Shown in pieces: positions 36,301 through 48,300 of a stretch of 64,000 nucleotides of DNA; the stretch's first letter is position 1; each line of letters starts with the position of its first letter. Where the stretch lies: positions 3,650,001 through 3,714,000 of the forward strand of contig JAQJVL010000001.1 in the NCBI GenBank assembly GCA_035578905.1. The letters are read 5' to 3'. Origin of the DNA: Stictocephala bisonia. Its lineage: Eukaryota > Arthropoda > Insecta > Hemiptera > Membracidae. Below the pieces are notes generated by a model. The model did no database searches. It was not told the DNA's origin and saw only the letters and a list, made by a program, of their open reading frames with translations. A program made the translations under genes and the position numbers.

Positions 36301-39300
36301 AATCAATTTAAAACCACTGAATTTACATGCGCACATATAAGAAACGAATTGTAACTATAAATATCATAAGGATAACAATGTGACCAAGTAGTTAATTTTA
36401 TGACCTCTAGAACCCAAAAAAACATTGTTTCAGGAAATTGATAAAAAAACATTTTTTTTTAAGTTGAAATTATAAAACTTATAACCAGTCTCAATAATGA
36501 TACTAAGTGATATGATTTTAGGATGCAAGTTAGGAGTTTACTTACCGATAAAGATCATGTAAACGAGGCCTGTCACAATAATGATACCAAGTGATATGAT
36601 TTTAGGCTGCAAGTTAGGAGTTTACTTACCGATAAAGATCATGTAAACGAGGCCTGTCACAATAATGATACCAAGTGATATGATTTTAGGCTGCAAGTTA
36701 GGAGAATACTTACCGATAAAGATCATGTAAACGAGGCCTGTCACAATAATGATACCAAGTGATATGATTTTAGGCTGCAAGTTAGGAGTTTACTTACCGA
36801 TAAAGATCATGTAAACGAGGCCTGTCACAATAATGATACCAAGTGATATGATTTTAGGCTGCAAGTTAGGAGTTTACTTACCGATAAAGATCATGTAAAC
36901 GAGGCCTGTCACAATAATGATACCAAGTGATATGATTTTAGGCTGCAAGTTAGGAGAATACTTACCGATAAAGATCATGTAAACGAGGCCTGTCACAATA
37001 ATGATACCAAGTGATATGATTTTAGGCTGCAAGTTAGGAGAATACTTACCGATAAAGATCATGTAAACGAGGCCTGTCACAATAATGATACCAAGTGATA
37101 TGATTTTAGGCTGCAAGTTAGGAGAATACTTACCGATAAAGATCATGTAAACGAGGCCTGTCACAATAATGATACCAAGTGATATGATTTTAGGCTGCAA
37201 GTTAGGAGAATACTTACCGATAAAGATCATGTAAACGAGGCCTGTCACAATAATGATACCAAGTGATATGATTTTAGGCTGCAAGTTAGGAGAATACTTA
37301 CCAATAAAGATCATGTAAACGAGGCCTGTCACAATAATGATACCAAGTGATATGATTTTAGGCTGCAAGTTAGGAGTTTACTTACCGATAAAGATCATGT
37401 AAACAAGGCCTGTCACAATAATGATACCAAGTGATATGATTTTAGGCTGCAAGTTAGGAGTTTACTTACCGATAAAGATCATGTAAACGAGGCCTGTCAC
37501 AATAATGATACCAAGTGCTATGATTTTGCCAAACATGAAGATATTCTGGAGTTTTGTGGTTGCCTTGACATCATAGCAGTTAAGGAAAGTAAAAAAACCT
37601 GGAACAGTACACACATTGCGTAATAATTATTTAATTTTAACTGTAAGCACTTTATTTACATGACAAGCAACTGGTAAAAGATATCCTACAATACTTTTTT
37701 ACGAGATTATCAGGTGGTTGACATGTTGCCTGTAAAAGTATATAGTAAACTCTATCATAAAACCTATAAATTAAAGAAGCCATGAAAGAGACAGATCTAA
37801 CAATATAAGATTTAAAAGAGAAAACAGAAAAGTTTAAAGCCAGAGGGAAAAAACATACAATTTATTATAACAAAGGAAAACAAACCTAAATTGAGTTTTT
37901 TCAGAAGCAGAGAGAAAGGCAAGATCCGATAGCATGAATAAATATGGAGCGTTAAGAAGATCTAATACTAAGAAATAGAGACAAATGAAAGAATGTGAAA
38001 ACTTCTAAAGTGGTTCAACATTATAGTAAAAAAAAAAAAAATATATGTACGCTATTTAAAGTTAAATTCTATTATGGGGTAATAAGTAGTGCCTTTATAA
38101 TACTGAAGGATTATTTAAGATTTGAAACATAAAAACAATAACCAAACTTGATACTGACTGTATATTGTTTTATTTTATTTTGCATTGTTCAACTGTTTTT
38201 CTCTTCTTTATTATTTGATCTATTTTATAATTTTTTTTATTTACTAAATGAATTTTCTCTCAATGTTAGAGTGATTTTAGGTATTGAATGTATAATTTTT
38301 GGAAATGTATAGCTATGATATCACATAGCTTTGAGCTTAATGTATGACATTGTTAATGATTGCATAGTTCTTATTGACAAATTGAGATATTGGTTATTTA
38401 AAACTGAGGATTCATTAAGAATAAAACAAATCCACCAATTTTCCAGTTATCAACAATTAGGCCAGATCTTTATAGATACAAACAGAAACATAAAAAAAAT
38501 TTCTGAAATGCTCCCTTTTTGGGCTTCTTCAGGTAACACTGGATAAGAGAAATGTGAGCATGTTTTTCTATTTGTATGTAACTGTCAAGAAGCTACTCAT
38601 ACTTATTAATACCAGTCAAGCTGGCTGAAATGTACTCTCCTAAATAAATCATCAACTGTATTTAACCCATTGCCATTCCATGATGAGAGTGCCCCGCCAC
38701 CAAAAATGATACTACTATCATACTGTGACAGGACTATCTCGCTCAACTGCATTACCAACTTTGTTCAATCATTTACTGTTAGACAGCAGCACAAATCAGT
38801 CGAAAGTTAAATATTAAGTTATTTTAAGGACTATTCATCATTTTCATGTTTGTACTACTGTGTTATAAGTGATTTGTCATAACAGGTGACTGACCTGATG
38901 TTTTGACGTTGTCTAGCCGGCATTTGTGAACTTAATCATGGCCAAAGATTCTATTGTGTGTGTAAACAACAATATATAACAATGTTCAATTAATATATGA
39001 CAATGAAAGATTTTTTTTAATGTACAAAAACTTGTAGGAATGTGGTTATATCAGGTGACAGTGATGATGTTATTCTGAAGAAGAAATTAAAAATGACTTT
39101 ATTGTTCAAAATTCGTGACAAGTGATGAGGTTAGGGCTAAAAAGTCCTCGCTTAAACATAATCATTACAATGATAATGAAGGAATTCTTGTTGCCAAGGT
39201 TGACAGCGATACTGAAAGCGAAACAATTCATAATGTTTAATGAATTACTATGTATTTTAGATATTCCAGACTTTATTGTTATGATTGCAAAGTTTTATGA

Positions 39301-42300
39301 ACATAGGTTGTAATGTACTCTGGTTATAAAAATGTATTTAACATGACTAAGATGAGGGAAAATAGGAATTCTTAGGTTCTGCAAGCTCTTTTAAAACCAT
39401 CATGTCAATGGATTAAATGCAGCGTTCAAATTCTTAGGTTAAATGCAAATCCAAAATTAGAGACTTATATTTCCACCGAATTCTTGGGTATTTTCAATCA
39501 AAGACGATCTTAAATGGCATTTTCATGTACATTATCGTTGTAAAAAGCTTAATTCTTCAATATATATGTGATGAGACGTCTCCCTCCTATTAGATCGCAA
39601 GAGACCCTTCTCTCTGCTTATTATAGAACCTTTGAATAAATTCTCTCATATGGTATAATATTCTGGGGTTTACAGGCCAGGAAAATCTAGAGAGAGTTTT
39701 TATTCTTCAAAAGAAGGCATTGCGGATAGTGTGGGGGATGGAACAAGCTGAAAGTTGTAGAGGGTGTTTCAGGACAGAGGGTGTTCCAATCTTGCATCAC
39801 TTTTAATTTTATTTTTCTTCAATACATAAATTTCAAAATAAATCACATTTAATAAATTCAAATTACCAAATAAATACAAGAACCAGGACAAAACTAGTTC
39901 CAGAAGAATTTAATCTAGAAAAGTGTTGAAACTCAATTTTGTATCAAGGCTCTTTAATTTACAATAAATTGCCCAGTAACATTAAAAATTCAATAAGCAT
40001 TCAAACTTTTAAATGTAGCTGTTTAAAAGATATTTGTCCTGTAGAGCCCTCTACAGTGGGTCTGATTTATTTCATAAGATATCCCTGTATGTTGGGGGGG
40101 GGGGGGGGTTGTTTCTGAGTGTACAGAGCATTTTGTTGCTATGCCAGTGTTTGTTTGTACCATATTGTAATTGGTGATTATTTGACTTACTATGTGTTTA
40201 TGTAGTATGTTTATGAAGTATTTATGGTGTAAATAAAGAATTTTAATCCAAAGTTTTTGTTAAGAACTCAATGTTACATCTAGTTCTATTGAGTAAAGGA
40301 GATTCTGATTGAATTAACAGACTTAAGTTGTTTTTTTGATTTTTACACACCCATATTTTGTCCAATCATACTTACTTATAGTACAGCTAGAACAAAATGT
40401 TGAACAATTGTTTTAATTTTTAACACAAGTGACAATTTTACTTGATATTCAACATTATTTTGCGACAATGGTCCAAAGCCAATCTAAATACATTTAGTTG
40501 ACCCTTCCTGGATTTGAACTGACGAAGAGCGCTGTATTATGATCAGGAATGCCAACCAGGAGGCAAAACATTATATGTGTATCTAAAATACATCAGTGGG
40601 GAACTGGAGTTATTTGAGTGACCGATTTTTACTATAATAGATCAGGTAATGTATTCATATGATAGAAACTCCCGTCAATTAATCCAATAACTGGCGGTGG
40701 TAACACTATGTACTGGCTCATCACTTTTAAAGACGATGGTAGTCTTCATTTCAAATAACTACTTTTTTTTTAAACTTCACTTGCAAGTTATTGAAAAAAA
40801 TTTCAACTTTATTCAACGAGTGACGTACCGACCGTTTGCTCAGTTGGAGATTCTAACCTTGAGGCCGGTATCGACAGTGCGAGGCTGCTCTCGCTGCGAA
40901 TGCTCGGCTTTGCCTCGGACTGTGGATACAGGGGTGCTCGCTATGAGGTGTTCGCGTCGCACAATGTGAGGTGAGCCGTGTGCTTGTCGGTTTTAGAGAA
41001 GTGCTCAAAGGTGCCTCGCTCCGAGCTGTGCGTCAAGTGGATACCTGTGCTGTCAGCCTCGCACCGTACAAAATACAATTCTGTACTGCAAACCAACAAA
41101 CCTCCACAACGAAACTGTCATATGGATAATCATGAAATGATCAGACAATTAGTGAAGTGTTATGAAACCAAATGTTTACTGTGGGACTCGAAACACCCTG
41201 AATATTATAATAAATACAAGAGAGAATAATCACAGATATTCGTTGTTTGGATATACGAAAGAGGTGTTGCAAACTTGTAAATGAGTCTCCAGTAGCTAAG
41301 AATCTCAGAGTAACAGCTAATCTTTCCTTCGTGGTAATAGCACTTCGCATGTACGTGTCACGTTTCTTCACGGCAGGCTCTATCAATGTAATTAAATGTT
41401 CTTTATTTTTTTTTATGTTAAATAAAAAATCTTGCTTGGACATTCCCAAGAAATTTGGCACGTCTTCTTCGAACCTCACGTCTTCTAGGAGTCTGTTCCC
41501 ATATTCGAACCTATTTCGATAAATTCTTTTGACCCACCAACGGGGTTTACGTCGCTTTTTCTGTTGTGTTTTCCTAATAATCGTCGCCATCACAATAAAA
41601 GCAGCAGCAGCAGCAACTTGCGCTTGCAGTGAGCATTCGTGGTTACAAACTAGCTGCTAGGTGAAGAGCTCACCCTGAGGCAGATGGCACGAGGCATTCG
41701 CAGCGAGCAGCCTCGCACTGTCGATACCGGCCTTTGGACATTGCCGTTCGCAGTCTGAAGCCTTAGTCACCGAGCCACCACGCCGGCAAATTGAAATTAC
41801 TCTAACCATCCTAAATTTTAATGTATACCATATTGTCAAATTTCTAACCACCCTAAAATTCTGTTCAGCATTTTACACAAAATATTTACATATGTAATAC
41901 ATAAGCGTATAATACATTTTTATATACTTTGTTTAGAAAATGTTCAAGATAAACAGAGCAATATTTTGTTACATTAACTCAAATAAATATTTTAAATTGC
42001 ATAGTTACACAAATGACAATGTTAGGCACAAAATAATACTAAAATATCATAGCAAGAATAAACACTACTTTATTTACATTTAGGCCTGCCAGTTAGAGCC
42101 AGCTGATTTCATCATCAGAATAAAACATTAATCAATATGTTCCAAAGACTAATATAATGTTATAAAACCATAAGTTATGTAATAACTCTTTCTACATCGA
42201 TGTCACATAGTATAAGAGCAAAACGAAGCTAAAAATCAATTGCCACTAACCCATTATATTCAATACTGCCGATTGTACAGTGATCACTTTCGCTGGAAAA

Positions 42301-45300
42301 TTAGAGGTTCACCAGTTATTGGGTAAATGAGTTAAAGTACAGTACTTACAAATCACAGCTGCTGCTATGCATCTTACTGAGACATCAGGCAGATCACATT
42401 CAGGAAAAAATGGCTGAATTACATATTTGGCAAATGTTAGACCCATTATAGCATTAGTTGTTGGCCTGAAAAATAAATAAATAAACAAAATAAATTTATG
42501 ACAAAACCAAAACATATATATACATATTAGTGTAATATAGAATCTTAAAAATAAGAATTTGACTATGTGTCTTAAAAAGCAAACAATAAAACTATTTAAA
42601 ATCTTTATTTTCCATTCATCTGTTATTTGAGGATCTACTATGAAACTGATCTGCAAATGTCCACTTAAATTTAAATTCATGCTCAAATGTAAAAATCGGG
42701 TAAGAACCTTGAAACTCTGGCCTAGGAGTAATAGAGTGTTTTAGAACAAATTAATATAACAATAAAGTAAGTTATATAGAAAATATAAACTAAGATAACT
42801 TCTGTCAATATGATAAATTTGAAGAAACAAGTTTGAATTCAGTTACAAACTGACGAAGAGACTGGATTCAACAAAGCTAAAATAGTCATAAACTAAAGCA
42901 ATGAATGAAAAATGAAAATCAGGCTTTGAGTCTAAACCATTTAATCATTTGTTGGACAGATCAGTAGGCATCAGTGGAGAATAAAACTATACAAACATCA
43001 TCGAGGGCCTAAATAACACTGAAAAAGTGCTCTGACTCAGCTAATTAAACTTCAAGGTGCATGAAATAATAAAGTAATAAATTCAGCACATACTATTCGC
43101 CTCACAACTATTTGGAAAGCGACTATCTAAAATCTGTCCTATCCGAATGGGATCAAAATAAAGTTAGCTTATTTATTCAGTGGTAAAATCATATAGATTT
43201 TCACTACAGTACAATATGCATGTCATAAGAGTATTGCGATACACTGCTGCAGGTGAAGGTGCATTCAGTTCCCATTTCTTTATCGTGCTTAACATTATAT
43301 TTCCCGTCACTTCTGTATTTAAAGAATTTTGCACTAGGCACGCCGTTTCCCGTGCAATGCTGTTTGTAGTAATTATGTGACCAGTAGTCAGAATTCAGTG
43401 ACGTAGCTGAAAGTGAAGTGTAACTACAACTTTCTTCCATTTTTTATCCATTGGTAAAACAAGAAAACAACAGTTTCAAACAGAATATAAACACAAAAGA
43501 ATAGACAAATTAAAGATGCAAAAATATTTGGAAGAAAAATTGCTTGTCATTGAACAGTTAGATTCTGGTGAATTTGCGAAAAAGATCACTTCAGATTAGA
43601 AGTGGGAACAAGCTTTATTAGTGATAACAAAATTACACATTATCAGTATGGTAGTAAATGCCATAGTCTACAATTAAGCATTAAGTTATCAACTTTATTT
43701 GAAGAATATATATAATGACATGCTTCTAATTATAAAATTATTATAAAATGCAGACAGCATCTAATTTCATAACTAAGCTATCATTGAAGTTTGAAAAGTC
43801 AACATCGTCACACGGATCACTTAACCTTGAACTCTGTGTATACAGAATTCACTTACCATACTGATAATGTGTATACAGAATAAATGCTATCCAGATTGGT
43901 TAGCCGCCACCTTGATCTGGATACTCATGACTCCACTTTATTTGATAAATATTGGATTTGTGAATACAAATGCCAAATTTGATATTACTGTGTAGCGTAT
44001 TGAGTAAAAAGTACATAGTAGATATTTTACAAAGTATATTAACCCTCGGGCTGTTCTGCAACGATATATCATTGTTTGTGTTTTTACTGAAAAATGTTAA
44101 ACAACAATAAATCGTTCTTTGTGTTTCGGAAGAAAAATGTTTTGCAACAATATACGTTGTTATGTAATAATTTTACCTTGACGATATTTTTTCATCAAAT
44201 AAACAAAACTATATGCCAAATGATAGATAGTTGAATTCCCTTCATTAAAAAAATAACAATTTGAATATTCGTTTATGTTTTTACATCGTACTAGTTTTAT
44301 AAACATTGCGTTGATTCCAAAGGCTGTGGCACTGCGTCACACACTTTCTGCTGATATGACACATACAGTTAAGATATTTTGGTGCACTATTAGTTGCTTA
44401 CATTGTGCTTGATTTTATGTTTTTGTTTAGTTTTATTACTGATTACAAAGTTCTTTAGAATTATGAGTGCAAAATGACAAAATTCTCCAATTAGTAAGAT
44501 TAAGTGTTCATGCCGAATGCTTAGTGAAGCATGTATGCAAGTAAAGTTATATATATAAACTGTAAATATTTTATTCATTTATTAGCATGGAATTATCTTT
44601 AAAATAAAAAGTGAGTGTTTGACAAATAAAAGTTGTTTTATACAACTAAAATAAACAGAGTGATTTTACACTGGATTGTTACAAATCGTCTTAAATAACA
44701 GGTAAGACACTATTTCTTTATTTTTCTTATAAGTTAGGAAAATTTTAACCAAATTATTTGAAATTTTCTGGATCAGTTAACAATTATAAGTCCTTTTCAA
44801 AAAACATACTCTCAATACTAAAGAAAAGTAAATACAGTTTTATAACTTAAAACTAAAAAAAATATAAAAATAAAAGTTATAAATTTAAACAGTTTTTAAA
44901 TATATTTTTTGGACTATTAAAACAACTTAAATATTTTACTTTTAAAGACAATTTACAACTATAAAAACCAAGACTAATTTGAAGAACATAGTGTAATTTT
45001 TAAGAAAGTTGCAAATTTGTAAGTAAAGCACGCTGATTTCAGGTGAACATTCTTGGGTACCATACATGTGAAAACCTGAACCTTTTTTGAAACTTTTGCT
45101 CAACAGCTCCCAAGGGTTAAAGTTTTAATTTATTAATGTTTTCAATGTTACACATTCAATCTACAAACAATACTTCAAGAATGAAGTCTGAGGCCAATAT
45201 CAGGTGATATTTATAAAGAGCCTTAGTATCACAAACAACACTAAATTCCACTCAGATTATAGTGACAAAAGGCCCCAGTTGAGATACCTCTCCCACTCTC

Positions 45301-48300
45301 CCTGCCTGCAAGAACAAACTCATTTTGTTTTGTAGGAACAATGTAAACTGATTTTTTCATGATCAACTTGAGTGGTACATGGGTAAACTTTTATGGCCAC
45401 TCAAAGAATATGGTCATTGCCTAGAAGCCCTTTAGCTACGATACACGGAATAGAGAAAATTGTAATCAAACAATGTGTTTGCTTTCCATTAATATTGTAG
45501 TCCACTCGAACAAACAGTCCCAAATAATATAGTAATCCAGTAAGTCTTAAGTTCAAATTAGGATATATCCTTCAATCTTCAGGTTTTAGAGCCTGAAGGG
45601 AAAAATAATTGTACTGCAAGAAATGAACCACAACCTTGATGACTTGAATCTGAAGGAACGTGAAAACAATTCAAGAAAAAAAGTTTGAGTTATCAAGAGG
45701 AAAAATCACTTACATCAAGTTATAAAGGGTCCAAAGCTTATTGAACCTTTCTAAAATTGTGTTACTATGCTGTGTGTTTGTGTGATTACTGTTTATATGA
45801 ACATCTTACACAAGCAAAATGTGTAGGTATTAAAAGTAGGAATTGATGGAATGAGTAAAATAAAATTACACTTAAAACCAATTCTAGTAATAGCAAAATG
45901 TACAATATGTAAAAATATACAATTAAAAAAATTACATGGCCTTAAAAAATTATTGATACTTGACTATTAAACTAATGAAGCGGCAAAATCCAAGCTGGTA
46001 TCCAGATTAGCACGTAAACACTGCAGTAAACAGATGAAATATGGACAGCAGAATGAAATATGGTTCGCGCAGCCTGTTATCAGTGATTAGTGCTATTGTA
46101 TTGTGTCTTATTTTTGCTTAGTTTTGATTGTATTTTACATGTTTTTAATTAAATATGGCGTCTACTTTGGAAAATGTGTTGTTTGTGAGTAAGAAAAGTG
46201 TGATGATTCATTATCGTCTTGTTCTGATAGTGACAATGAAGGTTCTGACAACGATGATTTGTGAGTATTTCATGATTCTATTCCACAATGGCAGCCACGT
46301 ACCGCTGGATGAGACATTTCATTAACTGGAAACCTTTACCTTTACCTTCCTCTTCTTCGCCACAATCCGCAGATTGGGGAATCGTCATTAAAGTTGTCTT
46401 CTGGCCAACCTTTCCAGGCTAAGCCCACTTGTGTGTATATGTGTGTGTGTCTATGTATTCTTGTATAGAGTAGTATGGCCTATCAATAAGATATTGCTTG
46501 AGTGTATTTAAAAATTTGTTGTAATTTTGAATGTTTTTAATGTTATCTGGGAGAAGGTTTATGAATTTGGATCCTGTGTATGTTGGTGTATTGCTGAATT
46601 TTTTTAGTTTGTGTTGTGGTAGATCTATGTTATTTTTATGTCTTATGTTATGGGTATGGAGTTGGGATCGTAAATTTGGATTAGATTTTTTTACTAGAAT
46701 GATGGTTTCGAGAATATATTGTGAGAAGACTGTTAGGATTTTTAGGCGGGTAAAGAGGGGTTTGCAGTGCTCCAGGTAGGGTTTTCTGCATATCGTTCTC
46801 AGTGTTTGTTTCTGAAGTATGAGTACCTTCTCCATATTCATAAAGGGCGCTGATCCCCATGCGGAAATTCCGTATCGGATATGTGAGGCAAAAAGTGAAT
46901 GATACGCTATAACTGAGGTTTCTTCGTTGGTTATGTTGCGGATCCTTTTGATTGCATAATGTGCTGAAGCCAATTTTTTGCAAAGATATTCTGTGTGTTG
47001 TCGCCAGGTTAAATTCTTGTCAATTATAATTCCTAAAAATTTAGTAATTTCTTGCGTTGATATGTTGAGACTAAACCCTGATCTAAAAGTGCCTTTCCCT
47101 GGATTGAATCAACCTGTTGAATATGTTTTTTACTTGGCTCTATATAATTACAGACACCAAGTCATCAAATCCCTGCTAACACCTGATATGCTCGGGCCTG
47201 AAATTCTAAGCACCAGGAAGAGGCCTAACCATGTACTTTCCAAAAATGAATAGCATGACAAGGATAATAACCGTAAAAGGAAAAGGTGCGGAATTTGTTC
47301 TAAAGAAAATAAACGGTCAGACAAAATATATTACTTTCCAGCTTGTCCTGGCAACCTGGTTTATGTCCAACCATGTGTTTCGATAAATACCATAAATCAT
47401 TGAAAATAGGTCAACGAGTCTGTGTATGTACAGGAGTAAGAATACAATATAGTTGAAAATATTTTATGTGTATACTAATAGTACAGAATCAAATATTATA
47501 TGACTTTATTGTCTGCAAACAACCCAAAACACAGTGACAGTTTTACGCCGCCATGAGCTCACACCGCTGAATAGTGGCGTACATATTGACATCAACGTGG
47601 AGACCGGAAGTGGGCCAAAATTATATCTTTTAAAGATAATTCAACTTCTAATTATGTAAGATAAGTGTTTAAAAGATAGCAAATTTTTAGCTTCTGGTAA
47701 GGTTTCTTGTTTGCACGTTAGCACTGAATGTGTTAACCATAGGTCTGATGGTTTCAAGACGTATAGCTCACTCTCACATTTGAACATCAAATAAATGTAC
47801 ATTTTTGTCATGTTCAAATGTGCAAATCAGATTTACTTCTCGGTGGTACTGAAAATTTGTGCACATGTGTTTCTTTTGTATTTGTTTACTACTATTTTGG
47901 TGTTAGTGCACTTGTCTTCCAAGGTAAGTTTGCTGATGTGCTATCTCTCCTAATGAATATAATAATTTTAAAAAATTGAAAATTTTAAATTACACAAATT
48001 TTAAAGTTTTTCTAAGTAAACAAAATACAACATTTGTTAATAAAAAGTCATTACCATGCCTAAAACTCAAATTTGTGACTGGTTAGAGAAAAATTATATT
48101 ATATTCCACCAGTCTATTTAGTAAGCTGATAATTACAGATAATTTTTAATGATAAATGGCTATTTTTAAATGGTAAATGATGAATGATACAAATAAATAA
48201 CAGGAGAGATAGGGCATCAGCAAATGTAACTGAATGTTGTTTGAAAGTTATTTGCTGGCACTGGATTGATCATAATTGGTAGAAAATTATGGGAGATTTC

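Larger units (their letters stand above)
40863..41732. mobile_element. PIF/Harbinger deletion derivative
   Basis: The inverted ends GGCCGGTATCGACAGTGCGA (40863 onward and, reversed, up to 41732) continue as GGCTGCTCGCTGCGAATGC on both sides. Inside are the starts of two convergent genes, a MADF-domain protein (+) and a Harbinger transposase (-), whose 3' parts have been deleted together. Two-gene organisation is typical of Harbinger elements. The usual 3-bp target duplication was not found, so the exact limits are open. Confidence 0.7.
37599..42349. other. Intron 3 of the transporter (4.75 kb)
   Basis: It holds a piggyBac-type derivative, a decayed LINE, a Harbinger derivative with tRNA-like sequences, and a G16 run at about 40094. 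The stretches 37610-38660, 40260-40830 and 41800-42349 show nothing assignable. Confidence 0.6.
46155..47732 (+). mobile_element. piggyBac transposon remnant interrupted by a LINE
   Basis: The N-terminal acidic part lies at 46155-46310 ([20 protein letters not shown]), and the C-terminal Cys-rich domain at 47090-47400; an antisense LINE lies between and much of the transposase is gone. The right end (47714-47732, minus strand ACACATTCAGTGCTAACGTG) precedes TTAA at 47733-47736 and resembles the ends at 24241 and 25181. The left end could not be fixed. Confidence 0.65.

Noticed and set aside
36874..37368. 164-codon ORF of six 28-residue repeats ([15 protein letters not shown]...)
   Set aside because: It is the in-frame reading of the 84-bp exon 4/intron 4 junction copies; the real exon uses the first donor and the ORF has no start context of its own.
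42476..42686. N-terminal extension of the ORF containing exon 3
   Set aside because: The TTATTTTTCAG acceptor and the phase with exon 2 show that coding starts at 42465; the extension is intron.
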